Notes under the pieces: generated by a model
Seen by the model: only the letters and a program-made list of their open reading frames with translations
What the model was told of the DNA's origin: nothing
The model's database searches: none
Assembly (NCBI RefSeq): GCF_028561755.1
Contig: NZ_JAQQTD010000004.1
Coordinates: 186,001-250,000, forward strand
Length of the DNA: 64,000 bases
Direction: 5' to 3'
Source: Altibacter sp. HG106
Lineage (GTDB): Bacteria > Bacteroidota > Bacteroidia > Flavobacteriales > Flavobacteriaceae
Program-made: the position numbers and the translations under genes
In this document: positions 25,603 to 33,183 of the stretch, in pieces
How positions within the stretch are numbered: the stretch's first letter is position 1
Layout: the number at the start of each line of letters is the position of its first letter

Positions 25603-28377
25603 ATGAAAAATATAATTACTTCACTTATTGGCATCTTAATGTGCACCGTCATGTTAGGGCAAACAGATGCTATTAGTTATCAAGCGGTTATTATAGACCC
25701 CAATGTACAGGAGCTTCCTGGTGTGAATGCGACCGGAAATATTCTTCCGAATACAACCATTGCTTTGCGTTTTACGATTCTAGATGACTCTGGAGCAATA
25801 GAATATCAAGAAATTCAAAACACGGAAACCGATGCGTACGGACTTATCAATGTCTTTATAGGTCTAGGTGAAGCCGTACAAGGGCAGTTTGATGAGATTC
25901 TTTGGGATGGATTTTCCAAAGATCTTCAGGTTGAAATCGCTTTTGAAGGCACCGATTTCGAACCGTTAAGCCAGCAAAAATTAACGTTCATACCCTTCGC
26001 TTATCACCGAGATATTATAGCCTCTGGGGATGTGACGGTAGAAGGAACAAGCACGTTTCTCAGCGATGTTATAATTGATGGCACTACAACCTTAAACAAT
26101 GGAGTAGAACTTAACGGCACGACCTCATTAAATGGAGACCTCACAGTTGCGGGAATAACGAATCTCGAGAATGAACTTAGTGTGGAGGGGACCGCTGCTT
26201 TCAACGATGACGTGTCCATTTCGGGAAACAATAGTATAGAAAATAATCTTTCGGTGGTAGGCGCTTCAGTTTTGGGTGGTGCATTGCGAGTAGAAAACGG
26301 AAGTGCTACGCAGCTTTCCGGTGCGCTCGATGTGACAGGGGCAACCACGCTAAATGAAACATTAGATGTGTTAGATGCTACCAGCTTGGGAGCAACATTG
26401 GACGTCATGGAACAAGCCAATTTCAATGCGTCTGTTGCTGTTTCAGAAGACATCACTGTGGGGAACAACACCACGATTTCGAATAATCTCGTAGTCGGAA
26501 ATGCTACTACTATTGAAAATGAATTGACAGTAGGTAGCGACGCACGTATTGAAGGCATGACTACGATCAACGGTGCCACACTTTTAAACAATTCGCTCAC
26601 AGTGGCGAATGAAAGCGCAACGGAGCTCTCGGGTACGCTTTCCGTTGCCAAGAATACGGTCATAGACGGAACCACGCTGTTACAGAATAAATTGACAGTA
26701 GCTAATGAAAGTCCGACAGAACTCACCGGTGCCTTGATCGTACAAGGGAATACAACTATGAATGAAGATTTTACCATTAATGGTACAACGAATATTAACA
26801 AAGACTTGTTCGTGCTGGGGGAAAGCTCGCTCGATGGAATATTAACGGTGGGAGGCGCAACACAACTGGATGATAACCTTGCCGTATCGGGTACCTCTAA
26901 TTTTGAGGAAGATGTAACCATTCAAAGTAATGCGCTTATCGCTGAAACCCTTTCGGTAGATGGCGTTACTTCGTTACATGATGAATTGCAGGTAACTAAT
27001 GCCGCATCCACTAATTTATCCGGAATTCTAAATGTGGAAGGGATTACGTCGTTAAATGCTGAATTAAGCGTACAAGGCAGTTCTGTTTTTGAAAATGATG
27101 TCGTAATTAACGGAGAAACAGCACTCAATAGTGATCTTGAATTAACGGGAAATTTACAAGTTTCCGAAGAAATTGAAACCGCGACACTCCTTGTGAAGAG
27201 CAGTAATGGTAGTGGCCATATTGCCACGTTCGAAAATACGAGCGGAAGCAGAAATGCCGATGGAATTGCCATAAAACTAAATGCGAGTACGTTAAGCATC
27301 GACAATCATTTCCTATCCTTTTATGGGGATGGAGACTATTTGGCCGGGCGTATTGAAAGCTATGATCTTTTAGGAGGAGACTTATTTGAAAGCTTTCCTT
27401 CTCCAGATTTCAGTACCCTGATCGATGTCTTTGATTTTAGCCAAGTGTTAGAGTATGAACCACCATCGCTGGATTTTTCGCAGGGGTCTTTTCCAAACCC
27501 TAATTTTAGTAGAGGAAGTTTACCAAGTTTGACCATAGATTTTGGAGCGTTAGATTTTGATTGGAACAGAGGAAGCTTGCCTAGCTTAAGTTTTAATGGA
27601 GGAAGTTTACCGACAGCTGATTTTGATATCGGAAATCTGAATTTGAATTTTGACGGATTTTTTAATCCTTCAGCTGGAATAGATGCAGCGAGCCAAATAG
27701 CAGAAATGGTTGGATGGGCAGAAAGAAACGGAAGCCCCGGATTTATCCCAACTACCCCTACTAAAATTGTCTTAACTCCACTGATTTTAGGCGCCAGACA
27801 GTTATCTAGAAATCAAGGAGTTGTCTATGGTTCTAAAGGGGCCGATTATGCCGAATGGTTAGAAAAGGAAAACCCTGAGGAGAATTTTTCCATTGGAGAG
27901 GTAGTGGGTGTAAAAGGAGGAAAAATTTCAAGAAACACCGAAGATGCAGACCATGTGATGACCATTTCTTACAACCCAATTGTTCTCGGGAATATGCCGG
28001 AAACCGGAAAAGAAGATGCTTATGAAAAGGTTGGTTTTATTGGGCAAGTTCCTGCATTGGTCGCCGGAAAAGTAGTAAAAGGAGATTATATAGTTGCCAG
28101 TGGAAATAATGATGGATATGCTAAAGCCGTGTCGCCGGACAACATCCAACTACAGGATTTAAAAAATATTATAGGTCGTGCCTGGTCTGAGTCGAATGGA
28201 AATAATCTAAGCTTGATCAATGTTTCCGTAGGTTTAAAAACCAACGAATGGATTGTTATTTTTGAACAACAAGATGCCAAGCTCAAGGCCATAGAAGCAA
28301 AACTAGAGAAATTGGAAATAGTCTCACAAAAAGTAGCGAAGCTAGAACAGCATTTACAGCAATTGGGGCTAGAATAA
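25603..28377 (+). CDS. Repeat-rich fibre-like surface protein, 924 aa
   Basis: Signal peptide (to about residue 19), then an N-terminal domain common in flavobacterial surface proteins (AISYQAVIIDPN ... ALRFTILDDSG ... GLINVFIGLGE). Residues about 142-530 consist of about 30 degenerate dodecapeptides of the type TSLNGDLTVAGI, likely a beta-solenoid. Residues about 590-690 are low complexity with recurring RGSLPSL. The end has a tail-fibre-like domain (KGADYAEWLEKENPEE, reminiscent of Peptidase_G2 or endosialidase-chaperone regions) and a C-terminal coiled coil (KLKAIEAKLEKLEIVSQKV). No T9SS domain is present. I infer a trimeric adhesin or fibre. Confidence 0.8.
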   Translation: MKNIITSLIGILMCTVMLGQTDAISYQAVIIDPNVQELPGVNATGNILPNTTIALRFTILDDSGAIEYQEIQNTETDAYGLINVFIGLGEAVQGQFDEILWDGFSKDLQVEIAFEGTDFEPLSQQKLTFIPFAYHRDIIASGDVTVEGTSTFLSDVIIDGTTTLNNGVELNGTTSLNGDLTVAGITNLENELSVEGTAAFNDDVSISGNNSIENNLSVVGASVLGGALRVENGSATQLSGALDVTGATTLNETLDVLDATSLGATLDVMEQANFNASVAVSEDITVGNNTTISNNLVVGNATTIENELTVGSDARIEGMTTINGATLLNNSLTVANESATELSGTLSVAKNTVIDGTTLLQNKLTVANESPTELTGALIVQGNTTMNEDFTINGTTNINKDLFVLGESSLDGILTVGGATQLDDNLAVSGTSNFEEDVTIQSNALIAETLSVDGVTSLHDELQVTNAASTNLSGILNVEGITSLNAELSVQGSSVFENDVVINGETALNSDLELTGNLQVSEEIETATLLVKSSNGSGHIATFENTSGSRNADGIAIKLNASTLSIDNHFLSFYGDGDYLAGRIESYDLLGGDLFESFPSPDFSTLIDVFDFSQVLEYEPPSLDFSQGSFPNPNFSRGSLPSLTIDFGALDFDWNRGSLPSLSFNGGSLPTADFDIGNLNLNFDGFFNPSAGIDAASQIAEMVGWAERNGSPGFIPTTPTKIVLTPLILGARQLSRNQGVVYGSKGADYAEWLEKENPEENFSIGEVVGVKGGKISRNTEDADHVMTISYNPIVLGNMPETGKEDAYEKVGFIGQVPALVAGKVVKGDYIVASGNNDGYAKAVSPDNIQLQDLKNIIGRAWSESNGNNLSLINVSVGLKTNEWIVIFEQQDAKLKAIEAKLEKLEIVSQKVAKLEQHLQQLGLE
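26026..27190 (+). repeat. Degenerate 36-base (12-residue) coding repeats
   Basis: The protein repeat x-[ST]-[LF]-x-[NG]-[DE]-L-x-V-x-G-x recurs in register, for example TSLNGDLTVAGI, TNLENELSVEGT, AAFNDDVSISGN and NSIENNLSVVGA. A second variant (ANESATELSG) appears four times. DNA identity between copies is low, so the repeat is old and kept at protein level. Confidence 0.8.
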
Positions 28378-28404
28378 CGACCTCAATTATTTGTCAAATC
28401 GATG

Positions 28405-28434
28405 AAATCCCGTTGCCATGGCAACGGGATTTTT
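28405..28434 (+). terminator. Perfect 28-base palindromic terminator
   Basis: Bases 28405-28432 form an exact palindrome (arms AAATCCCGTTGCCA and its complement) followed by more T. It closes the surface-protein cluster 27 bases after the stop and is usable on both strands. Confidence 0.85.
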
Positions 28435-28530
28435 ATTTCAAGTTAAAGGTGTCAATATTGCTGAAACGGCATTCTTCAACACAACCATTTCGCAACAACT
28501 GTCAACTATTGAAGCTACTGAGAATTGTGG

Positions 28531-29499
28531 TTAATTAGAGGTGTCATATTCGGCATAGAGACCTTCAATCATTTTCTCCGTCATTTCATCCAACCCCACT
28601 TGGTGCTGCCATCCCCAATCGTTGCGTGCTTCCGTATCGTCTATACTTTGCGGCCAGGAATCGGCGATCTCTTGTCTAAAATCAGGATCATACGAAATGG
28701 TGAATTCAGGAACGTGGTTTCGAATGCTACCCGCAATGGTTTCAGGGTCAAAACTCATGGCGGCTAAATTGTAGGCGCTTCTAATTTTAATATCCTCCTT
28801 TTCGGCCTCCATGATTCCAATAGTGGCGGCAATGGCATCATCCATATACATCATGGGTAATTCCGTATCCTTTTCAAGGAAGCAAATGTATTTTTTGTGC
28901 TTTAACGCCTTGTGGTAAATATCCACTGCATAGTCGGTCGTTCCACCACCGGGAAGTGTCTTATAACTTATGAGCCCGGGATATCGAATGCTTCGAACAT
29001 CAACGCCGTATTTATTGAAATAATACTCGCACCAGCGCTCCCCTGTTTGTTTGCTGATACCATACACCGTAGAAGGCTCCATCACCGTTCGCTGTGGGGT
29101 GTCTTGCTTAGGGGTTGTACTTCCAAACACCGCGATGCTGGAAGGCCAGAAAACTTTCTCGATCTTTCCTTCTTTGGCGAGGTTGAGCACATTGAATAAA
29201 GAATTCATGTTCAAATTCCAAGCCTTCATCGGGAATTTTTCAGCCGTAGCCGAAAGCATCGCTGCCATGAGATATACTTCGGTAATTTCGTAATTGATGA
29301 CAATATCTTGTAGCGCATCGTAGTTCATCGCATCGAGCACCTCGAAGGGGCCTCCCTTCATGAGCGCTTCGTCTCCTTCGCGAATATCGCTTGCAATTAC
29401 TTTATGAGGAGCGTATTGTTGTCGCAGACGTTCGGTGAGTTCCGTACCAATTTGCCCACAGGCTCCAATTATTAAGATTCGTTTTTTAAGGGGTTGCAT
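28531..29499 (-). CDS. tdh: L-threonine 3-dehydrogenase, SDR (epimerase-like) type
   Basis: Extended SDR protein of 322 aa with the NAD-binding GACGQIGTEL, the catalytic Tyr/Lys of STVYGISKQTGE and the substrate region typical of the short-chain threonine dehydrogenases first described in flavobacteria. It oxidises threonine to 2-amino-3-ketobutyrate, the first step to glycine and acetyl-CoA. The start at 29499 is chosen because an alternative TTG at 29514 overlaps a perfect -7 box (29512-29519). It is divergent from a lipoprotein gene. No Kbl ligase gene is nearby. Confidence 0.9.
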   Translation of the reverse strand: MQPLKKRILIIGACGQIGTELTERLRQQYAPHKVIASDIREGDEALMKGGPFEVLDAMNYDALQDIVINYEITEVYLMAAMLSATAEKFPMKAWNLNMNSLFNVLNLAKEGKIEKVFWPSSIAVFGSTTPKQDTPQRTVMEPSTVYGISKQTGERWCEYYFNKYGVDVRSIRYPGLISYKTLPGGGTTDYAVDIYHKALKHKKYICFLEKDTELPMMYMDDAIAATIGIMEAEKEDIKIRSAYNLAAMSFDPETIAGSIRNHVPEFTISYDPDFRQEIADSWPQSIDDTEARNDWGWQHQVGLDEMTEKMIEGLYAEYDTSN

Positions 29500-29511
29500 A
29501 GACTGTTTTTT

Positions 29512-29519
29512 CAAAGATA
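29512..29519 (-). promoter_or_regulatory. -7 promoter box of threonine dehydrogenase
   Basis: TATCTTTG on the minus strand, 12 bases ahead of the ATG at 29499. The transcript leader would be only a few bases. Confidence 0.65.
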
Positions 29520-29572
29520 GGGATTACCACTATTTCTTTCCATAGGAAAAAGCGGCTATCCTCAATAAATAG

Positions 29573-29580
29573 TATCTTTG
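29573..29580 (+). promoter_or_regulatory. -7 promoter box of the lipoprotein gene
   Basis: TATCTTTG, 10 bases ahead of the ATG at 29591. Together with the opposite box at 29512-29519 it makes a compact divergent promoter region. Confidence 0.65.
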
Positions 29581-29590
29581 CGCCAAACTT

Positions 29591-30187
29591 ATGAAACCAA
29601 TTTTTCTTCTTTATTTCTTCGGAGGCCTACTGCTGCTTGGATGTGGCACGGAAGCTTCAAACGAAGTTGCCACACAGGAGGTGGTGGGAGATAGTCTGAA
29701 GATCTACGGAAACACAGAATTTCCGTTCCCGACCTTATCTTCGGAAGTGGAAGAAGCGCTGCTTCGGTGGTCTGACTATCAGGATTTTCAGGGGGATATT
29801 CAACAACTCAATGGCAATGCCCTTAATTTTCTGCGACCCAGAACCGAATTATTGGCGAACAGAGCCGATTCTCTGCTCAAAGATTTTCCGGATAGCATCT
29901 TCGGAAAACCCATTCATAGCCGAATGGTGATCGTCAACACCCGCATCAAATTGCTGAATCAAGCCGTGCAACGCTCACGACCCGACACGGTGAAAGTGGC
30001 ATATTATGTTTCCGAATTAAACAAGGCCCTGCAAAGCCTGATGATTCAACTCAATGAAAAATATCAAAAGGAAGCCATCGATGAACAGCGAAGAGAAGAC
30101 GAACTAAAAGAGCTGGAAAAACAACAACGATTTCTCGATTCTGTATACCAACAAGAATTGAAGGATAATAATGATCAGAATCTGTAA
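29591..30187 (+). CDS. Hypothetical lipoprotein, 198 aa
   Basis: A lipoprotein signal ends in LLLLGC (Cys18). The mature part is mostly helical, with a charged coiled-coil C-terminus (AIDEQRREDELKELEKQQRF). No family is recognised. It lies 75 bases upstream of the M13 peptidase, which is also a lipoprotein, and may be co-transcribed with it. Confidence 0.75.
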   Translation: MKPIFLLYFFGGLLLLGCGTEASNEVATQEVVGDSLKIYGNTEFPFPTLSSEVEEALLRWSDYQDFQGDIQQLNGNALNFLRPRTELLANRADSLLKDFPDSIFGKPIHSRMVIVNTRIKLLNQAVQRSRPDTVKVAYYVSELNKALQSLMIQLNEKYQKEAIDEQRREDELKELEKQQRFLDSVYQQELKDNNDQNL

Positions 30188-30262
30188 CAAATCCAGCTTC
30201 GAATCAACCAATTACTAATGCCCGAACGGCAAATACGTTCGACTCAATTTAAATTCAAAACA

Positions 30263-32332
30263 ATGAAAACACCCTTCTTAACAACAATGCTTGCCGTTGC
30301 AGCTACGCTGATAGTTGTTTCTTGCAATGACAAGGAAAAGAATATGGCGGCAAACGCCGATGAGGGCCCAAGAGGTATTATTTTGGCCAATATGGATACC
30401 ACGGTAAGTCCGAAAGCCGACTTCTACAACTACGTCAACGGCACGTGGATGAAAAACACAGAAATTCCAGACGATCAAGTACGCTGGGGCGGATTTAATG
30501 TCTTGCGGAAGAAAACCGATCAAGATGTGCTAAATATTTTGGCGAAAGCGCAAGAAAGTGATGCCTACGCGGCAAATACCGATCAGGCGAAAGCGATCAT
30601 GCTTTTTGAGACTGAATTGGATACCGTAGCAAGAGATGAAGCCGGAATTCAACCGTTGCAGCCCGCGTTAGATAAAATTGCGAGCATCTCTTCTGTGGAA
30701 GAATTTCAGAAAGTGATGACCGAAAATGCGACCACAGTGTCTCAACCTTTCATGGGAATCGCAGCCTTTTCTAACCCTAACAATAGCGCTATGAACGCGG
30801 CGTATATCACCCCAGGAGGGCTTGGGTTACCCGATCGCGATTACTATACCAACGACGATCCTGCTTCGCAGAAAATCCGTCAACAATATGTAGATCACAT
30901 CACCAGAATGCTTCAGTTTTTAGGTGATTCGGAAGCTGAGGCACGGAGTCAGGCGGAAACCATCTTAGCCTTTGAGACCACCTTGGCAGAACCTCGTCTG
31001 GATAAGGTAGCTCGTCGAGACTTCCGAAACTTCAACAACCCAAGAAGTATGGCTCAGGTACAGGAAATGGTTCCCGCCATCCAATGGGAACAAGCTTTTG
31101 ATGACCTAGGTGTTGAGAAGGAGCTCGATACGGTTATGGTGATGCAACCTGCCTATATGGAAACCTTGCAGAATGTGCTAGCGGAAGGCGATATCGATAC
31201 CTGGAAAACAGTAATGCGTTGGCAAACCTTAAACGATGCTGCCGGGATGCTAACCACGGAGATCGAAAAAGCCAACTGGGACTTCTACAGCAAAACCCTG
31301 AACGGAACGAAAAAACAACGTCCGGCCGATGAGCGCGCTCTGAGAACTATCAACGGAAGTGTTGGTGAAGCGCTTGGAAAGCTATACGTAGACGAGATGT
31401 TCCCGCCGGAAGCAAAAGCAAAAGCCGAAAACATGATCGCCAACGTTATCGCCGCCTATAAGGAGCGTATACAGAACTTAGAGTGGATGAGCGATAGCAC
31501 TAAAATAAAGGCGGTTGAAAAGCTAGATAAGTTCACCGTGAAGATCGGGTATCCCGATAAATGGAAAGATTATTCTTCTATGGCGGTAACCCCTGAGAAT
31601 TCGTACTACGAAAACAGAATCGCAGTGAATCAATGGTTGTTGGAAGACAATTTATCTCGTATTAACGAGCCGGTCGATAGAACCGAGTGGGGAATGTCTC
31701 CGCAAACGGTAAACGCCTACTTCAATCCCTTCAACAATGAGATCGTTTTCCCTGCGGCTATTTTACAACCTCCTTTCTACGACTACAAAGCAGATGAAGC
31801 TGTAAACTACGGAGGCATTGGAGCAGTAATCGGACACGAAATTTCTCACGCCTTTGACGATAGCGGTTCGCGTTTTGATGCGGAAGGAAATTTGGTGAAC
31901 TGGTGGACCGAACAAGACCTGGAAGAGTTTACCAAGCGTGGTACCGCATTGGCGGATCAATACAGCAGTGTTGAGGTACTGGATAGTGTCTTTATCAACG
32001 GAAAATTTACCTTAGGAGAAAACATCGGAGACCTGGGAGGCTTGTTGGGAGCGTATGACGGACTACAACGTTTCTACGAAGAAAATGGCCGCCCTGGAAA
32101 GATCGATGGATTCACACCCGAACAGCGTTTCTTTATGAGCTGGGCCACTGTATGGCGTACCAAGCAACGTGAAGAATCCCTACGGGAGCAGGTAAAGACC
32201 GATCCCCACTCTCCTGGACGCTACCGCGCTACCGAACCTCTTAAGAATATTGATGCTTTTTACGAAGCTTTTGGTATTGAACCAGGAGATCCTATGTACG
32301 TAGCTCCTGAAAATAGAGTTCGAATTTGGTAA
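30263..32332 (+). CDS. M13 family (neprilysin/PepO-like) metallopeptidase lipoprotein
   Basis: The 689-residue protein has a lipobox ending VVSC (Cys21). The catalytic zinc site is HEISH at 525-529, with the downstream FTLGENIGDLGG supplying the third ligand Glu, and the substrate-binding motif NAYFNP occurs before it. M13 enzymes cut short peptides; as a lipoprotein it acts in the periplasm or at the outer membrane. The Met at 30263 is used because an upstream start at 30218 would bury the signal. Full length for the family. Confidence 0.95.
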   Translation: MKTPFLTTMLAVAATLIVVSCNDKEKNMAANADEGPRGIILANMDTTVSPKADFYNYVNGTWMKNTEIPDDQVRWGGFNVLRKKTDQDVLNILAKAQESDAYAANTDQAKAIMLFETELDTVARDEAGIQPLQPALDKIASISSVEEFQKVMTENATTVSQPFMGIAAFSNPNNSAMNAAYITPGGLGLPDRDYYTNDDPASQKIRQQYVDHITRMLQFLGDSEAEARSQAETILAFETTLAEPRLDKVARRDFRNFNNPRSMAQVQEMVPAIQWEQAFDDLGVEKELDTVMVMQPAYMETLQNVLAEGDIDTWKTVMRWQTLNDAAGMLTTEIEKANWDFYSKTLNGTKKQRPADERALRTINGSVGEALGKLYVDEMFPPEAKAKAENMIANVIAAYKERIQNLEWMSDSTKIKAVEKLDKFTVKIGYPDKWKDYSSMAVTPENSYYENRIAVNQWLLEDNLSRINEPVDRTEWGMSPQTVNAYFNPFNNEIVFPAAILQPPFYDYKADEAVNYGGIGAVIGHEISHAFDDSGSRFDAEGNLVNWWTEQDLEEFTKRGTALADQYSSVEVLDSVFINGKFTLGENIGDLGGLLGAYDGLQRFYEENGRPGKIDGFTPEQRFFMSWATVWRTKQREESLREQVKTDPHSPGRYRATEPLKNIDAFYEAFGIEPGDPMYVAPENRVRIW

Positions 32333-32353
32333 TCAAGGAACTGATAAATTCTG

Positions 32354-32381
32354 AAAGGGCGCCAATTGGCGCCCTTTTTTT
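32354..32381 (+). terminator. Terminator after the M13 peptidase
   Basis: AAAGGGCGCC and GGCGCCCTTT form a perfect 10-pair stem around AATT, followed by seven T. It separates the convergent genes. Confidence 0.9.
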
Positions 32382-33183
32382 ATATGGGATGCTGGAAAGT
32401 ATAGTGGAGCTCCGAAGGGATGAGCACAGAATCTACTTGTTTGTTCATCCACGTTGAAGAGGGTTCTGAATACTGTGGAGGGGTGAGTCCAAGTTCTTTT
32501 GCTTTTGAAACGTAATACGCTTCCTTGGAAGGATGGTCTGGATGCACCGCATTTAAAATATGTCCAAAGGCTTCTTGCTGAATGATACTCGCAAGGATAT
32601 TCAGGCAGTCTTTGCGATGAATTAAATTCACCGGTGCATTTCCGTTGCTCAAACCGGTTCTGCCGGCTAAATAGCGAACGGGTTGCCGACTCCCCCCAAT
32701 GAGTCCGCCAAATCGAACGATGGTCGTCTTAAGTGGTGCTTGAAACCAAAGTTGTTCGGTTTCCAATAACTGTTTCCCGGCTTCCGAATCGGGTTGTGGC
32801 GTTGTTTTTTCGGTCACCGTCCCCTGATCTGAGCCGTAGACCGAAGTACTGCTAATGAAGATCACATGCGGAATCTCCTGTCGAACCACTTCGGTGAGCA
32901 GATGCTTCATTTTCGCTACATAATTCACCCCACTGTGTTTTCGTAGCCCCGGTGGGATCATAACAACATAACAATCAATTCCTTCGAGAAATTCGGAAGG
33001 CGACCCAGCGAGTCCGCTTTCCATCGCATGCAAAACGAATGCGCGGTATCCTTTTTGCTGAAAGCTCGCTGCCTTGTCCGGTTGCGTAACCGATCCTCGT
33101 ACACGATAGCCGGTGTCCATCAAACGTCGTGCTAGCGGCAGACCTAGCCAACCCAATCCTGAAATTGCAACGTGTTGTATCAT
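32380..33183 (-). CDS. NAD(P)-dependent epimerase/oxidoreductase (YeeZ-like)
   Basis: Rossmann protein of 267 aa with the dinucleotide motif GLGWLGLPLARRL near the N-terminus and ISSTSVYG in the position of the SDR catalytic Ser region, but no YxxxK pair is obvious. This matches YeeZ-type atypical SDRs, whose substrate is unknown. It overlaps the M28 peptidase gene by 4 bases and is the second gene of that operon. Confidence 0.8.
   Translation of the reverse strand: MIQHVAISGLGWLGLPLARRLMDTGYRVRGSVTQPDKAASFQQKGYRAFVLHAMESGLAGSPSEFLEGIDCYVVMIPPGLRKHSGVNYVAKMKHLLTEVVRQEIPHVIFISSTSVYGSDQGTVTEKTTPQPDSEAGKQLLETEQLWFQAPLKTTIVRFGGLIGGSRQPVRYLAGRTGLSNGNAPVNLIHRKDCLNILASIIQQEAFGHILNAVHPDHPSKEAYYVSKAKELGLTPPQYSEPSSTWMNKQVDSVLIPSELHYTFQHPI

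Noticed and set aside
26026-27190. Possible CRISPR array because of regular 36-base spacing
   Set aside because: The copies are related only at protein level, lie in one long open frame, and have no conserved palindromic repeat or unique spacers; no cas genes are present.
26004-27305. Long antisense reading frames (305 and 127 codons) opposite the repeat-rich gene
   Set aside because: They arise from the low stop-codon density of the repeated coding strand. They have no ribosome site, no signal or known motif, and a biased Ser/Val/Thr composition that mirrors the sense repeats.
25603-28377. Prophage tail fibre
   Set aside because: The C-terminal region resembles tail-fibre domains, but no terminase, capsid, tail or integrase gene lies in the window, and the N-terminus has a bacterial signal peptide.
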